Positions 34,288-42,395 of a DNA stretch of 64,000 nt are shown here, in pieces; position 1 is the first letter of the stretch; every line of letters begins with the position of its first letter. The notes beneath the pieces are model-generated. The model was not told the DNA's origin. It saw nothing but the letters and a program-made list of their open reading frames with translations, and made no database searches. The stretch is from Flavobacterium ajazii. GTDB taxonomy: Bacteria > Bacteroidota > Bacteroidia > Flavobacteriales > Flavobacteriaceae. The stretch spans positions 62,001-126,000 of the forward strand of contig NZ_JAAEHL010000004.1 of NCBI RefSeq assembly GCF_010614725.1, read 5' to 3'. Position numbers and translations under genes: made by a program.

Positions 34288-34953
34288 TTATATTTTTAAT
34301 AGATGTGCATCAAAACCAAATTTCAATGCCCCATTGTAATCAGCAATACTATTATCACCAATATGCAAAACATCCTTTTTTTCTATTTTTTTATATTTAT
34401 TAACTTCATCAAATACTAATTTAAAAATTTTAGTATTTGGTTTAGAAAACCCAACTTCATCAGAATAGATCTGAAATTTTAAGTATTCTGCCAGCTCGTA
34501 ATGCTCTAATATTTTTCTTAAAACCCTTCCTTTAATAAATGCCGTATTACTTAAAATATTAATCGATTTGCCCTGATTAGTTACGTCTTTAAACATTTTC
34601 TCTATATCCGAATAAATTAAAACTGGCTTATATTCTAAAAAAAGTTCTTCTGTATGACTGTAAAACTCCTTTAAACGATCAGTTTCATTTTTATCAAAAT
34701 CTACATCTAACGCGCCTAAAATTAGGTAATAAATTTCGTATGTATCAATATTTAATCCTGTTTTTTCGTTAATATTATTACACAAAACATCATAATACCG
34801 TACAACTTCGTTTACCTTTTCAATTCCATGTTCTATTTCAAAAAAATCTTTAAATAATAAATTCCTTTTTTGTTTAAACTCTGGATTTGACTTTATCAAT
34901 GTCAGCCACAAATCAAAAGAAAGATGGCTGTAATTTTCATGATTTATTTTCAA
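34288..34953 (-). CDS. HAD-superfamily hydrolase of the Ter locus
   Basis: 221 residues with a full HAD layout: nucleophile motif FDLWLTL (Asp14), a helical cap (about 20-110), motif II Ser/Thr in NILSNTAFI, the motif III lysine in GFSKPNTKIF, and the acidic motif IV HIGDNSIADYNGA. The residue two after the nucleophile is Trp rather than Asp, as in haloacid dehalogenase-type members (which have DxY). It may therefore not be a classical phosphatase. It probably acts with the adjoining phosphoribosyltransferase. Confidence 0.87.
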   Translation of the reverse strand: MKINHENYSHLSFDLWLTLIKSNPEFKQKRNLLFKDFFEIEHGIEKVNEVVRYYDVLCNNINEKTGLNIDTYEIYYLILGALDVDFDKNETDRLKEFYSHTEELFLEYKPVLIYSDIEKMFKDVTNQGKSINILSNTAFIKGRVLRKILEHYELAEYLKFQIYSDEVGFSKPNTKIFKLVFDEVNKYKKIEKKDVLHIGDNSIADYNGALKFGFDAHLLKI

Positions 34954-35024
34954 AACTCTCTTTTTAATATATTCTCCGTAATTTCTTTTTCTAAAAAGAA
35001 TAATTTAGAAAAAAGAATTTACCA

Positions 35025-35600
35025 TTATTTAATTATTTCTCCAGAATAATATTTTTCCAGAAAGAACCCTAAATCAGCTCTGTAACCAATTCCTGAAGCT
35101 TCAAATCTCCAGTTATCATTTCTCTTGTATAATCTTCCGAATTCCACTCCTGTTTCAATCGAAAAATCTTCGCCTAATTCATACTTCGCAATTTCCTGTC
35201 CATTTGAATCGTCAACTATTCTAATATAAGAATTTCTAACCTGTCCAAAGTTTTGTTTTCTGCGCTCAAAATCTTCAATTGTAACTACAAAAAGAATCTC
35301 TTCTACTGCAGAATCGATTTTAGCTAAATCAACCTTTATTGCTTCGTCATCATCACCGTCACTATTTCCTCCTGTTGGATCATCACCTGTATGTAATAGA
35401 GCGCCATCTGGAGATGATAAATTATTGTAAAATATAAAATAGTTTTCTCCCAAAAGTTTTCTATCTGAATTAATCATAATTGCTGATGCATCTAAATCAA
35501 AATCATGGCCAGTTCCTTCATTTGGATCCCATCCTAAACCAACAGTAATATTAGACAATCCAATGTCTATTTTTTGTCCTTTTTGTAAATTTATTGCCAT
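35025..35600 (-). CDS. TerD-family calcium-binding protein (191 residues), first gene of the Ter locus
   Basis: TerD with N-terminus MAINLQKGQKIDIG, strand ITVGLGWDPNEG, FDLDASAIMIN, and a variant calcium motif LHTGDDPTGGNSDGDDDE (longer than in its paralogues by a few residues), then FGQVRNSYIRIV and FSIETGVEFGRLYKRN. A short extra C-terminal tail (YYSGEIIK) is present. It opens the gene cluster and is separated from the HAD gene by 71 bp, the widest gap in the upstream half of the locus. Confidence 0.93.
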   Translation of the reverse strand: MAINLQKGQKIDIGLSNITVGLGWDPNEGTGHDFDLDASAIMINSDRKLLGENYFIFYNNLSSPDGALLHTGDDPTGGNSDGDDDEAIKVDLAKIDSAVEEILFVVTIEDFERRKQNFGQVRNSYIRIVDDSNGQEIAKYELGEDFSIETGVEFGRLYKRNDNWRFEASGIGYRADLGFFLEKYYSGEIIK

Positions 35601-35904
35601 TATATTATTTTAATTTAAAAAATTAACCTGTACAATAATACAAAAAAGAAGACTATTAAGTAATTAGTAAAAGTGTAAAAGACGAAAATTATCAACAAAT
35701 TCAACAGCGTTTTATTAAAATCACTGCAATTTTAATTTTGACGAAAAAATTATTCACCTAAAATCTTATCGAAACTAATGATAAGACAGTGTCAAAGAAA
35801 AGACAAACATTATCACTATATTTACATTTTATTCTTAAAATTTAAAATTGCCATGTAAATAGTTTATTTCGTTTGCAATTTTTAAAAATAATATCATCGA
35901 AAAA
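35601..35904. other. 304-bp divergent control region of the Ter locus and DUF983 gene
   Basis: No ORF of note. It should hold the promoter for the 14-kb Ter cluster (- strand) and one for the DUF983 gene (+ strand). No perfect TAnnTTTG was found on the - strand; TAGTTTCG (complement of 35770-35777) is one mismatch away and lies inside the inverted repeat at 35764-35786. Confidence 0.6.
35764..35786. promoter_or_regulatory. Inverted repeat, possible operator of the Ter locus
   Basis: TCTTATC (35764-35770) and GATAAGA (35780-35786) are perfect 7-bp inverted arms around nine bases that include a near-consensus -7 element on the - strand. A regulator bound here would cover the promoter. Confidence 0.4.
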
Positions 35905-36288
35905 ATGTTTAAAAGAGGCTCTAAACTAAATAGCATTGCAACAGGAAGTTGTCCAAAATGCCAAAAAGAAAGCATGTATCAAGACAAAAACCCACTTCAT
36001 TTAAGTAAAGTTCTAAAAATGAATGATCATTGCAGCCACTGCGGATTCAAATACCAAATCGAGCCTTCTTTTTTTTATGGTGCAATGTATGTCAGTTATG
36101 GATTAAACGTAGCTTTAGGAATTGCAGCTTTTATTGTTTCGTTCATAATTATCGGAGTCACTATAGAACAATCTTTTTTAGCAATTGTCATTACTTTGAT
36201 TGTTTTATTTCCTTTCATTTTAAGACTTTCAAGAAATTTATATATTAATATGTTTATTTCTTATGATCCTGAGGCCGGGAATAAATAA
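35905..36288 (+). CDS. DUF983 family zinc-ribbon membrane protein
   Basis: 127 residues. An N-terminal zinc ribbon (GSCPKCQKESMYQ and HCSHCGFKY, two CxxC pairs) is followed by two membrane helices (SYGLNVALGIAAFIVSFII, AIVITLIVLFPFILRL) and the closing YINMFISYDPEA. This is the standard DUF983 architecture of Bacteroidota and proteobacteria; function unknown. Its last 35 bp overlap the convergent FAD oxidoreductase gene. Confidence 0.9.
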   Translation: MFKRGSKLNSIATGSCPKCQKESMYQDKNPLHLSKVLKMNDHCSHCGFKYQIEPSFFYGAMYVSYGLNVALGIAAFIVSFIIIGVTIEQSFLAIVITLIVLFPFILRLSRNLYINMFISYDPEAGNK

Positions 36289-37342
36289 GAGCCTTTAAAT
36301 ACCTTTTATGGAATCGTTTAATATCAGCTTCCTGATCAATTGGATCTCCTTTTTCGATATGATTAAATAATATCAGTGCTAAAGCAGGCCCTAGCATTAC
36401 TCCGCGTGTTCCTAATCCGTTTAAAATATGAAGTGATTTGTATGCTTCATGAGTACCAATGATAGGTCTTCTATCTGCAACCGTAGGACGAACTCCTCCG
36501 AAATGTTTCACAATCTCAAAATCGCATGTAATAATCTCTCTAATGCGTTCTAAAAGTTCTTTTTTACCTTCTTCAGTAGGTTCTGCTGTTTTGTCATACC
36601 AATTGTAAGTAGCGCCAACTTTAAAAAGATCATTTCCAAGAGGCAGTATAAAAACACTAGTATTTACAATAACATCAAGATCTAAATTTGGAGCTTTTAT
36701 TATAAACAACTCTCCTTTTGTACCATCCAGCGGAAGGTAATTAAAAAAAGGGTTTTTATGCAACCCGAAACCTTCTGCAAAAACAATATGCCTTGCCTGA
36801 ATATTTTTATATTTAATTCCAGGATCTAAAAATTCAATATCATTACTCTCAAAAGTCTCATTAAGCAATAAACTATTTTCTATTAAATATTGTTTATACT
36901 TCTCTAATAGCAAAGCTGTATTAACATATCCCGTATGCAAAACCTCTCCGTAATCGTATGGAGAATCAATACCATTAAACTTTTTAGATATTAATTTAGT
37001 TGACAAAAAGGGCTCCAGATTAATTTTATCAGAAGCAGCAAACCAATTATTCTGTTCTTCAATAGAGAAAAACTTTCTTAAAATTGGCATTTGAAAATTA
37101 AATTTTGTTTTTAATTTATTCTCAACCTGACTATAAAAATCATTCATTAAAACTAATTGTTGTTTAGCATTCCAAACTTCACTAAAACGCTTCAAAATTA
37201 CAGGATTGTATAATCCGCCTGCAACTTTGGAAGAGTTCTGTGATTCATCATCAATAAGCAAAATAGTTTTATTGTTTTTAAGGGCAACTTCCGCAAAAGA
37301 AATTCCTGCCAATCCAGATCCGACGATTAAATAATCAAGCAT
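36254..37342 (-). CDS. FAD-dependent oxidoreductase (DAO family)
   Basis: 362 residues. The N-terminus DYLIVGSGLAGISFAEVAL is the FAD-binding Rossmann motif (GxGxxG), followed by GGLYNPVILKRF. C-terminal FGGVRPTVADRRPIIG and LGTRGVMLGPALALIL match the closing FAD site of D-amino-acid-oxidase-like proteins such as MnmC- or GlpD-type domains. The substrate is unknown. Its 3' end overlaps the DUF983 gene tail to tail. It lies just beyond the gldN terminator, so it probably has its own promoter. Confidence 0.88.
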   Translation of the reverse strand: MLDYLIVGSGLAGISFAEVALKNNKTILLIDDESQNSSKVAGGLYNPVILKRFSEVWNAKQQLVLMNDFYSQVENKLKTKFNFQMPILRKFFSIEEQNNWFAASDKINLEPFLSTKLISKKFNGIDSPYDYGEVLHTGYVNTALLLEKYKQYLIENSLLLNETFESNDIEFLDPGIKYKNIQARHIVFAEGFGLHKNPFFNYLPLDGTKGELFIIKAPNLDLDVIVNTSVFILPLGNDLFKVGATYNWYDKTAEPTEEGKKELLERIREIITCDFEIVKHFGGVRPTVADRRPIIGTHEAYKSLHILNGLGTRGVMLGPALALILFNHIEKGDPIDQEADIKRFHKRYLKALIYSRPQDHKK

Positions 37343-37363
37343 TAGAAAATAGTATATAAATAA

Positions 37364-37395
37364 AAAACTCTTACTACAAAGGTAGTAAGAGTTTT
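37364..37395 (-). terminator. Intrinsic terminator of the gldKLMN operon
   Basis: AAAACTCTTACTAC (37364-37377) and GTAGTAAGAGTTTT (37382-37395) pair perfectly over 14 bp with the loop AAAG. On the - strand it follows gldN by 20 bp and ends in a T run. Its loop also contains TACCTTTG on the - strand, a TAnnTTTG match that could start the FAD oxidoreductase transcript. Confidence 0.88.
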
Positions 37396-37415
37396 GGTAT
37401 AATGTAATATAAAAC

Positions 37416-38408
37416 TTAGTAGTTCCACATATCTTGTTCGAAATTACGAATCTTTTCTTTTACTCTTTCAGATTCTAATAACTGGTTTTGTGCATTGTCT
37501 TTCATGTATTCCTTAATCTCACGATCTCCATACATGTTTTCTTCTTTATACACAACAGCGTTAAAACGACGAGAATTAAGAATCTGATCAAATGAGATTG
37601 GAAGAGCTGAGTTACTATCATTAAAAGCCTTTGCTTCATGCAAAACTTCTCTTGAATTTGGATAAAAAATCCAAAATAACTCAATATAATCCTTTTCATC
37701 ACTGTTCATAGTATAAACGTCAGGCGTTACAGGACAAATTCCTAGTAAACGATATTTTAATTCACTTTGACGTTTGTCAAAATACCAATATCCTTTTATT
37801 TTATACTGTGTTACATCTGCAGCTGTAAGATCTTGTTTTAAGATATATTCTGCAGGAACAGTTCTAGTTGGCCCAACTGTTTCATCAACATAAGTCACAA
37901 CTTTCTTTTTACCGGTTCCTGTAACTACTTTTTTCTTAACAACACGAGTCTTGTAATCATCCGGATACTGGTTGATTAATTCTCTACCTGCGTCAGTTGT
38001 ATCAATACGTGATAATGATCCCTCGATGTCTTTCAAAGATTTTTTAGTATTGAAATAACTATCAGCATATACTTCTGTAATTTTTCCCTTTTTCATGGCT
38101 TTAGTCAAAACATCATAAAGAGAACGTCTATCTGCACCGATATTAGCTGTATCTACAGGAAAATATAATGGAAAGTTTATTTTTTCATTTAAATCAATAA
38201 TCTCCCAGGTAGTTTTCCCCATTAATACATCTCTATCATCCACATAACCATAAGCCAAAGGCTTGTCATTGTCTGAAATTAGCTGTGCAGGAGTTTTAAG
38301 TCCAATTTGTGCAGGCGTCTTAGCATTAAGCAAATTGGATTGCGCATTAGAAGTAAAACCTCCAGCGATAGAAACAATAGCTATTAAAAAATTTCTTACT
38401 TTCATCAT
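37416..38408 (-). CDS. gldN: Gliding motility/type IX secretion protein GldN
   Basis: 330-residue periplasmic component of the type IX secretion system, which exports adhesins and enzymes and powers gliding together with GldK, L and M. Signal peptide at the N-terminus (FLIAIVSIAGGFTSNAQ). Family marks: YVDDRDVLMGKTTWEIIDLNEKINFPLYFP (read as two blocks), DRRSLYDVLTKAMKKG, YKIKGYWYFDKRQSEL, RLLGICPVTPDV. ATG at 38408 or the next at 38405 are equivalent. Last gene of the operon, 42 bp after gldM. No gldO paralogue follows, unlike in F. johnsoniae. Confidence 0.96.
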   Translation of the reverse strand: MMKVRNFLIAIVSIAGGFTSNAQSNLLNAKTPAQIGLKTPAQLISDNDKPLAYGYVDDRDVLMGKTTWEIIDLNEKINFPLYFPVDTANIGADRRSLYDVLTKAMKKGKITEVYADSYFNTKKSLKDIEGSLSRIDTTDAGRELINQYPDDYKTRVVKKKVVTGTGKKKVVTYVDETVGPTRTVPAEYILKQDLTAADVTQYKIKGYWYFDKRQSELKYRLLGICPVTPDVYTMNSDEKDYIELFWIFYPNSREVLHEAKAFNDSNSALPISFDQILNSRRFNAVVYKEENMYGDREIKEYMKDNAQNQLLESERVKEKIRNFEQDMWNY

Positions 38409-38450
38409 GATATCATTATAAGATATTGAACGTAGGATATACCTACTTTA

Positions 38451-39992
38451 TTATTGTATTTCGTAAATTACCGGAGCAGTTCTTGGCAATAAATAACTTC
38501 CAGCTCCAACAAGTTTTGTTTTAATTTCAGAAATAGTAACCTGATCTCCTTTACCAGCTTTTGAAAGAACTGATTTACATTGTGCATTTAATCTATTACC
38601 AGAAACTACAACTGTAGGCTGCCCTGTAATTTTTAAATTAAATCCTACAACATCTAAAGCAACTTCAAAATCAAAATCAAGTAACTTAGCACCAATAGTA
38701 GCAATTTCTAAGTTAGATTTAGGACCTTTAACAACTCCCATCTCACCTCTAATTGTACCAGTTGGACCAGGAATACCTTTAATTCTGAAAGTTTTCTTAT
38801 CAGCTACTTTGTCTCCGTTTGGCAATGTTCCTGTAACAGAAATAGTTGCTTCAGTACCCTGACCAGGACTCATATTATATTTACCTGGTTTTCCTGCAGA
38901 AACTAATCCTGGAGCACTAGCAACAATTTTGTTAGCATCAACACCAGCAAAAGATACAGAGATTGGATTAACAACTCCTCTATATACCACATTCATTTTA
39001 TCAGCAGAAATTGTAGCAGAATTTGGTCTTGGTACTACAACGTATTTTCCTGAAAATTTAAGCGGGATATTTTTACCATCTTCTAAGAAAGTAAATTGTC
39101 CGTTAATATCTTGTTCTCCAACTCCACCAGCAGTTAAAGAGATAACAGCTTGTCCGTTAACAATCTGTCCAGGTCCTTGGAACGAAGTAGGTTTTGTATT
39201 CTCGTCATAACGTCCTAAAACTACTTTACCAGTAACTTTCTCCCCTTGAAAATAAGCATTTTTATCTAAAACTACAATTGCCTGATAATTGCTGTAAGAA
39301 GCAGCAGCAACAGCAGCTTTACCTAAAGCACTGTTATAAACATCAGCTTCAACTTTCTTAACATCATTTTGCCAAGCAGAAAGTTTTGCAGCTGTAGCGA
39401 TCGCAGGAAATCCTTTGAAGTGGTAAGCTAAGTATTTCTCTTTGATACCTTCTTTGTTTTTCACCTCAGATACATCAAATTTCTTCTCAACCTCTGAAAT
39501 AATTCCAGCGTATTTTTTATCTGTTCCTAAAGTAGCTTTGATATCAGCTTTGTATTTTTCGATTTTAGAAATAATTTCGTTTCCTTTTTTAGTATACCCG
39601 TCTCCGGTAAACCAGTCATCAATATTATCTCCTCTATCCATAGACTCATAAGGCATTTTACCAGTTTCTTTATCAACTTCAAAACCTTTTACTGCCTGAG
39701 CTTTTAGAGTAGCTATATAATCATAAAATTCTTTTGTAATAGTTTCAACTTTGTGAGCTGTTTCTGCTGCAATAGCAAATTCTCCTTTTGCTTCAGCTGC
39801 CTTTTGATCTAAAGACATTAATAAGCTAGCGTTTGTCTCTGTTGAAGTAGTATTCGCACCTTCAAATTTCTCATTCATCAAACCAAAAGCAGAAATTACT
39901 TCTTTTGATACGTTCATTGCTAACATTGCGATGAAAACCAGATACATCAGGTTAATCATCTTCTGTCTAGGGGTTAATTTTCCTCCTGCCAT
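38451..39992 (-). CDS. gldM: Gliding motility/type IX secretion protein GldM
   Basis: 513 residues. The N-terminus MAGGKLTPRQKMINLMYLVF leads into the single membrane helix (NLMYLVFIAMLAMNV) that pairs with GldL in the inner-membrane proton-driven motor. The remainder is the long periplasmic shaft of stacked beta domains (ANKIVASAPGLVSAGKPGKYNM, KKTFRIKGIPGPTGTIRGE). Standard length. Operon gap to gldL is 52 bp and to gldN 42 bp. Confidence 0.97.
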   Translation of the reverse strand: MAGGKLTPRQKMINLMYLVFIAMLAMNVSKEVISAFGLMNEKFEGANTTSTETNASLLMSLDQKAAEAKGEFAIAAETAHKVETITKEFYDYIATLKAQAVKGFEVDKETGKMPYESMDRGDNIDDWFTGDGYTKKGNEIISKIEKYKADIKATLGTDKKYAGIISEVEKKFDVSEVKNKEGIKEKYLAYHFKGFPAIATAAKLSAWQNDVKKVEADVYNSALGKAAVAAASYSNYQAIVVLDKNAYFQGEKVTGKVVLGRYDENTKPTSFQGPGQIVNGQAVISLTAGGVGEQDINGQFTFLEDGKNIPLKFSGKYVVVPRPNSATISADKMNVVYRGVVNPISVSFAGVDANKIVASAPGLVSAGKPGKYNMSPGQGTEATISVTGTLPNGDKVADKKTFRIKGIPGPTGTIRGEMGVVKGPKSNLEIATIGAKLLDFDFEVALDVVGFNLKITGQPTVVVSGNRLNAQCKSVLSKAGKGDQVTISEIKTKLVGAGSYLLPRTAPVIYEIQ

Positions 39993-40044
39993 TTTTTTCT
40001 AATTAGTTTCTATTAATAAATTTTAATATTTAGTTAAAAACTAA

Positions 40045-40692
40045 TTATCCTTTGTTACTCATTGCAGAAAGCATACCACCATAAACATTGTTTAAAGAAG
40101 CAATATTAGCAGTCATAGATTGCATTTGCTCTTTTAACTTAGAAGCATTTTCAGCGATTTCTTTATTAGCTTCAGCGTTTCTTGAAGCACTTTCTAATTG
40201 CACTTTATATAAACTGTTTAATGATTCCATTTGAGCAGCAGCAAGAGATAATTCTTCTCCATATTTTTTAGTAGAAGCAATTGAATCTACGGTTGGAGCA
40301 ATTCCTTTAGCAGCTGATTCGAAATTTTTAATGCTGTTTCCTAAACTTGACATTAATTCTCCATCAATTTTAGCTTCTTTTAATAATGAATCAAGTTTTT
40401 GAGATAATAATCCTTGGGCATCAGTTGGAGTTTCAGCTTTAGCCTTTTTTTCTTTAGCTTGTCCGTTAGCTAATTCCGGGTAAACTAAAGTCCAGTCTAA
40501 TTCGTCTTCAACTGGTTCGAAAGCAGATAGTGCAAAAATTAACGCCTCTGTAACTAATCCAACAGAAAGCATAACCGTTCCTGTTAATGGCCCAATTTCA
40601 AAGTGAGTAATTTTGAACAAAGCTCCAACGATTACTACTGCCGCTCCCATACCATAAGCGAAATTCATTGCTTTTTTACTTAATAATGCCAT
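40045..40692 (-). CDS. gldL: Gliding motility/type IX secretion protein GldL
   Basis: 215 residues. Two N-terminal membrane helices (FAYGMGAAVVIVGALFKI and TGTVMLSVGLVTEALIFALS) with the conserved KITHFEIGPLTG loop, followed by a cytoplasmic helical tail. GldL forms the stator-like pentamer around GldM that uses the proton gradient. Its glutamate in the second helix (VTEAL) is the family's key acidic residue. Confidence 0.97.
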   Translation of the reverse strand: MALLSKKAMNFAYGMGAAVVIVGALFKITHFEIGPLTGTVMLSVGLVTEALIFALSAFEPVEDELDWTLVYPELANGQAKEKKAKAETPTDAQGLLSQKLDSLLKEAKIDGELMSSLGNSIKNFESAAKGIAPTVDSIASTKKYGEELSLAAAQMESLNSLYKVQLESASRNAEANKEIAENASKLKEQMQSMTANIASLNNVYGGMLSAMSNKG

Positions 40693-40748
40693 AATAATTC
40701 TTTTTTTTAGGTGTTTTAAATAGATTTGGTTATTGAATTAAATTTAAA

Positions 40749-42146
40749 TTATTTTTTACTTCCAGTTGCCTGAGTTCCCATATAATCCTGTACAGTTCTG
40801 AAACCGATATAACTTCTTGCAGAGTCTGCATATTCATGATCACGTGTTCCTACCTGTAAGAAATAAGCAACATCTTTCCATGAGCCTCCACGAACAACTT
40901 TTCTTTGATTGTTTCCATCAATCACATTTGGATTCATTGTAGAAACATACTCATACGCATTTGGATTATAAGCAGAATCTGTCCATTCTGAAACGTTTCC
41001 TGCCATATTATATAGTCCGTATCCGTTCATTTCATAAGATTTAGCTTCTACTGTATACAAAGCTTCGTCAGCAGCATAATCTCCTCTGCTTGGTTTAAAG
41101 TTAGCCATAAAACAACCTCTATCGCTCTTAGTATAAGGACCTCCCCAAGGATATGTAGCTGACTCAAGACCACCTCTCGCAGCATACTCCCATTCTGCCT
41201 CAGTTGGCAATCTGAAAGCGTTTATTAAATCACGTCCTTTTTTCTTAGATTTAATGTAGCTATTTTTATTTAAAGTTCTCCAAGCGCAAAATGCTTTAGC
41301 TTGTTTCCAAGTTACACCAACAACAGGATAATCTCCATATGCTTTGTGCCAAAAATAATCGTTATGCATTGGCTCATTATAAGAATAAGCAAAATCTTTA
41401 ATCCATACAGCAGTATCAGGATAAATTGGCACCTCTTCTGTTTTCACAAAATCTTTTCTTTTTCCAACTTTTGCTTTCGCAGCTGCCTGAATATCCATCC
41501 AAGAATAACGGAATTTCAATTTATTCACATCAATCGTTCTCAAACCATTATATGATTCTTCAATTGGCAAATACATAGAGTCCATTACTTCAGCATAATA
41601 CTCATCAGGATATGCTTTTGTATCTCTAATTAACTTAACTTTTTTATTTAATTTTCTTCCTGCATAAGGATCATCTTTTGTGCCTACACTGTAATAATTA
41701 TCATACATGTATTTATCATAAGCTGTCATTTTATCAGGCTCTGAATCATTAAAAGCATAATCTGCAATACTTCCTGCTTTTTTACCTTTACCAGCATCAG
41801 CACTAGCCTTTTGCCCAGTCTCATCAGCTAAAATAGCTAAACGAACTCTCATTGTAGAATCTTTTACCCACTCCACAAACTGACGATATTCTGAGTTAGT
41901 AATCTCAGTTTCATCCATATAAAACGAACGAACAGTTACTGTTTTAGTAGGAGCGTCTTCTACAGCAGCTAAATCACCATCGGATTTACCCATGATAAAA
42001 GATCCACCAGGAACCAAAGTCATTCCATAAGGCTTTTCAGGATGCCATTTTCCTCCTTGCACACCTACTAACTCGCCTTTATCGCCTGATTTTCCACAGC
42101 CAATTACTAGTGTTAACATTGTCGCAAATGCAATAAACTTCTTCAT
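40749..42146 (-). CDS. gldK: Gliding motility lipoprotein GldK (type IX secretion ring)
   Basis: 465 residues. Lipoprotein signal (FIAFATMLTLVIGCGKSG, lipobox Cys near residue 17) anchors it in the outer membrane, where it forms the ring with GldN. The body is a formylglycine-generating-enzyme-like (SUMF) domain: MTLVPGGSFIMGKSDGD, YMDETEITNSEYRQFV, FRLPTEAEWEYAARGG, MAGNVSEWTDSA, VVRGGSWKD. First gene of gldKLMN, with a promoter candidate 94 bp upstream. Confidence 0.97.
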   Translation of the reverse strand: MKKFIAFATMLTLVIGCGKSGDKGELVGVQGGKWHPEKPYGMTLVPGGSFIMGKSDGDLAAVEDAPTKTVTVRSFYMDETEITNSEYRQFVEWVKDSTMRVRLAILADETGQKASADAGKGKKAGSIADYAFNDSEPDKMTAYDKYMYDNYYSVGTKDDPYAGRKLNKKVKLIRDTKAYPDEYYAEVMDSMYLPIEESYNGLRTIDVNKLKFRYSWMDIQAAAKAKVGKRKDFVKTEEVPIYPDTAVWIKDFAYSYNEPMHNDYFWHKAYGDYPVVGVTWKQAKAFCAWRTLNKNSYIKSKKKGRDLINAFRLPTEAEWEYAARGGLESATYPWGGPYTKSDRGCFMANFKPSRGDYAADEALYTVEAKSYEMNGYGLYNMAGNVSEWTDSAYNPNAYEYVSTMNPNVIDGNNQRKVVRGGSWKDVAYFLQVGTRDHEYADSARSYIGFRTVQDYMGTQATGSKK

Positions 42147-42239
42147 ATAAATTTGGGATTTCTATTCATTATTTTAAATCGTAAACGTATTTATTATTTT
42201 TTAAAAAAACAATACTATATCTATATTTATTTCAGCGTT

Positions 42240-42247
42240 CAAAATTA
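42240..42247 (-). promoter_or_regulatory. -7 promoter element of gldKLMN
   Basis: On the - strand this reads TAATTTTG (TAnnTTTG), about 94 bp before the gldK ATG. The surrounding sequence is A/T-only over long runs; no clear -33 TTTG. Confidence 0.4.
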
Positions 42248-42395
42248 ATGTTAAAAAAAATAAAAAAAAAATATTTTGTTAGTAAAGTACCAGAAATTAT
42301 CGGCATAAAACGTTAAATTTTATGTTTTAAAAACTGTATTCTTACTAATATCTTCAAGAAATCAAAAAACAACGTGATTATCAACAAACTACAAC

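Noticed and set aside
34983-35000. TTCTTTTT/AAAAAGAA inverted repeat between TerD and HAD genes as an internal terminator
   Set aside because: No GC in the stem and a two-base loop; more likely chance in A/T-rich sequence.
36254-36288. Overlap between DUF983 and FAD oxidoreductase genes
   Set aside because: Both C-termini look natural and tail-to-tail overlaps of this size are common; no sign of a truncated gene.
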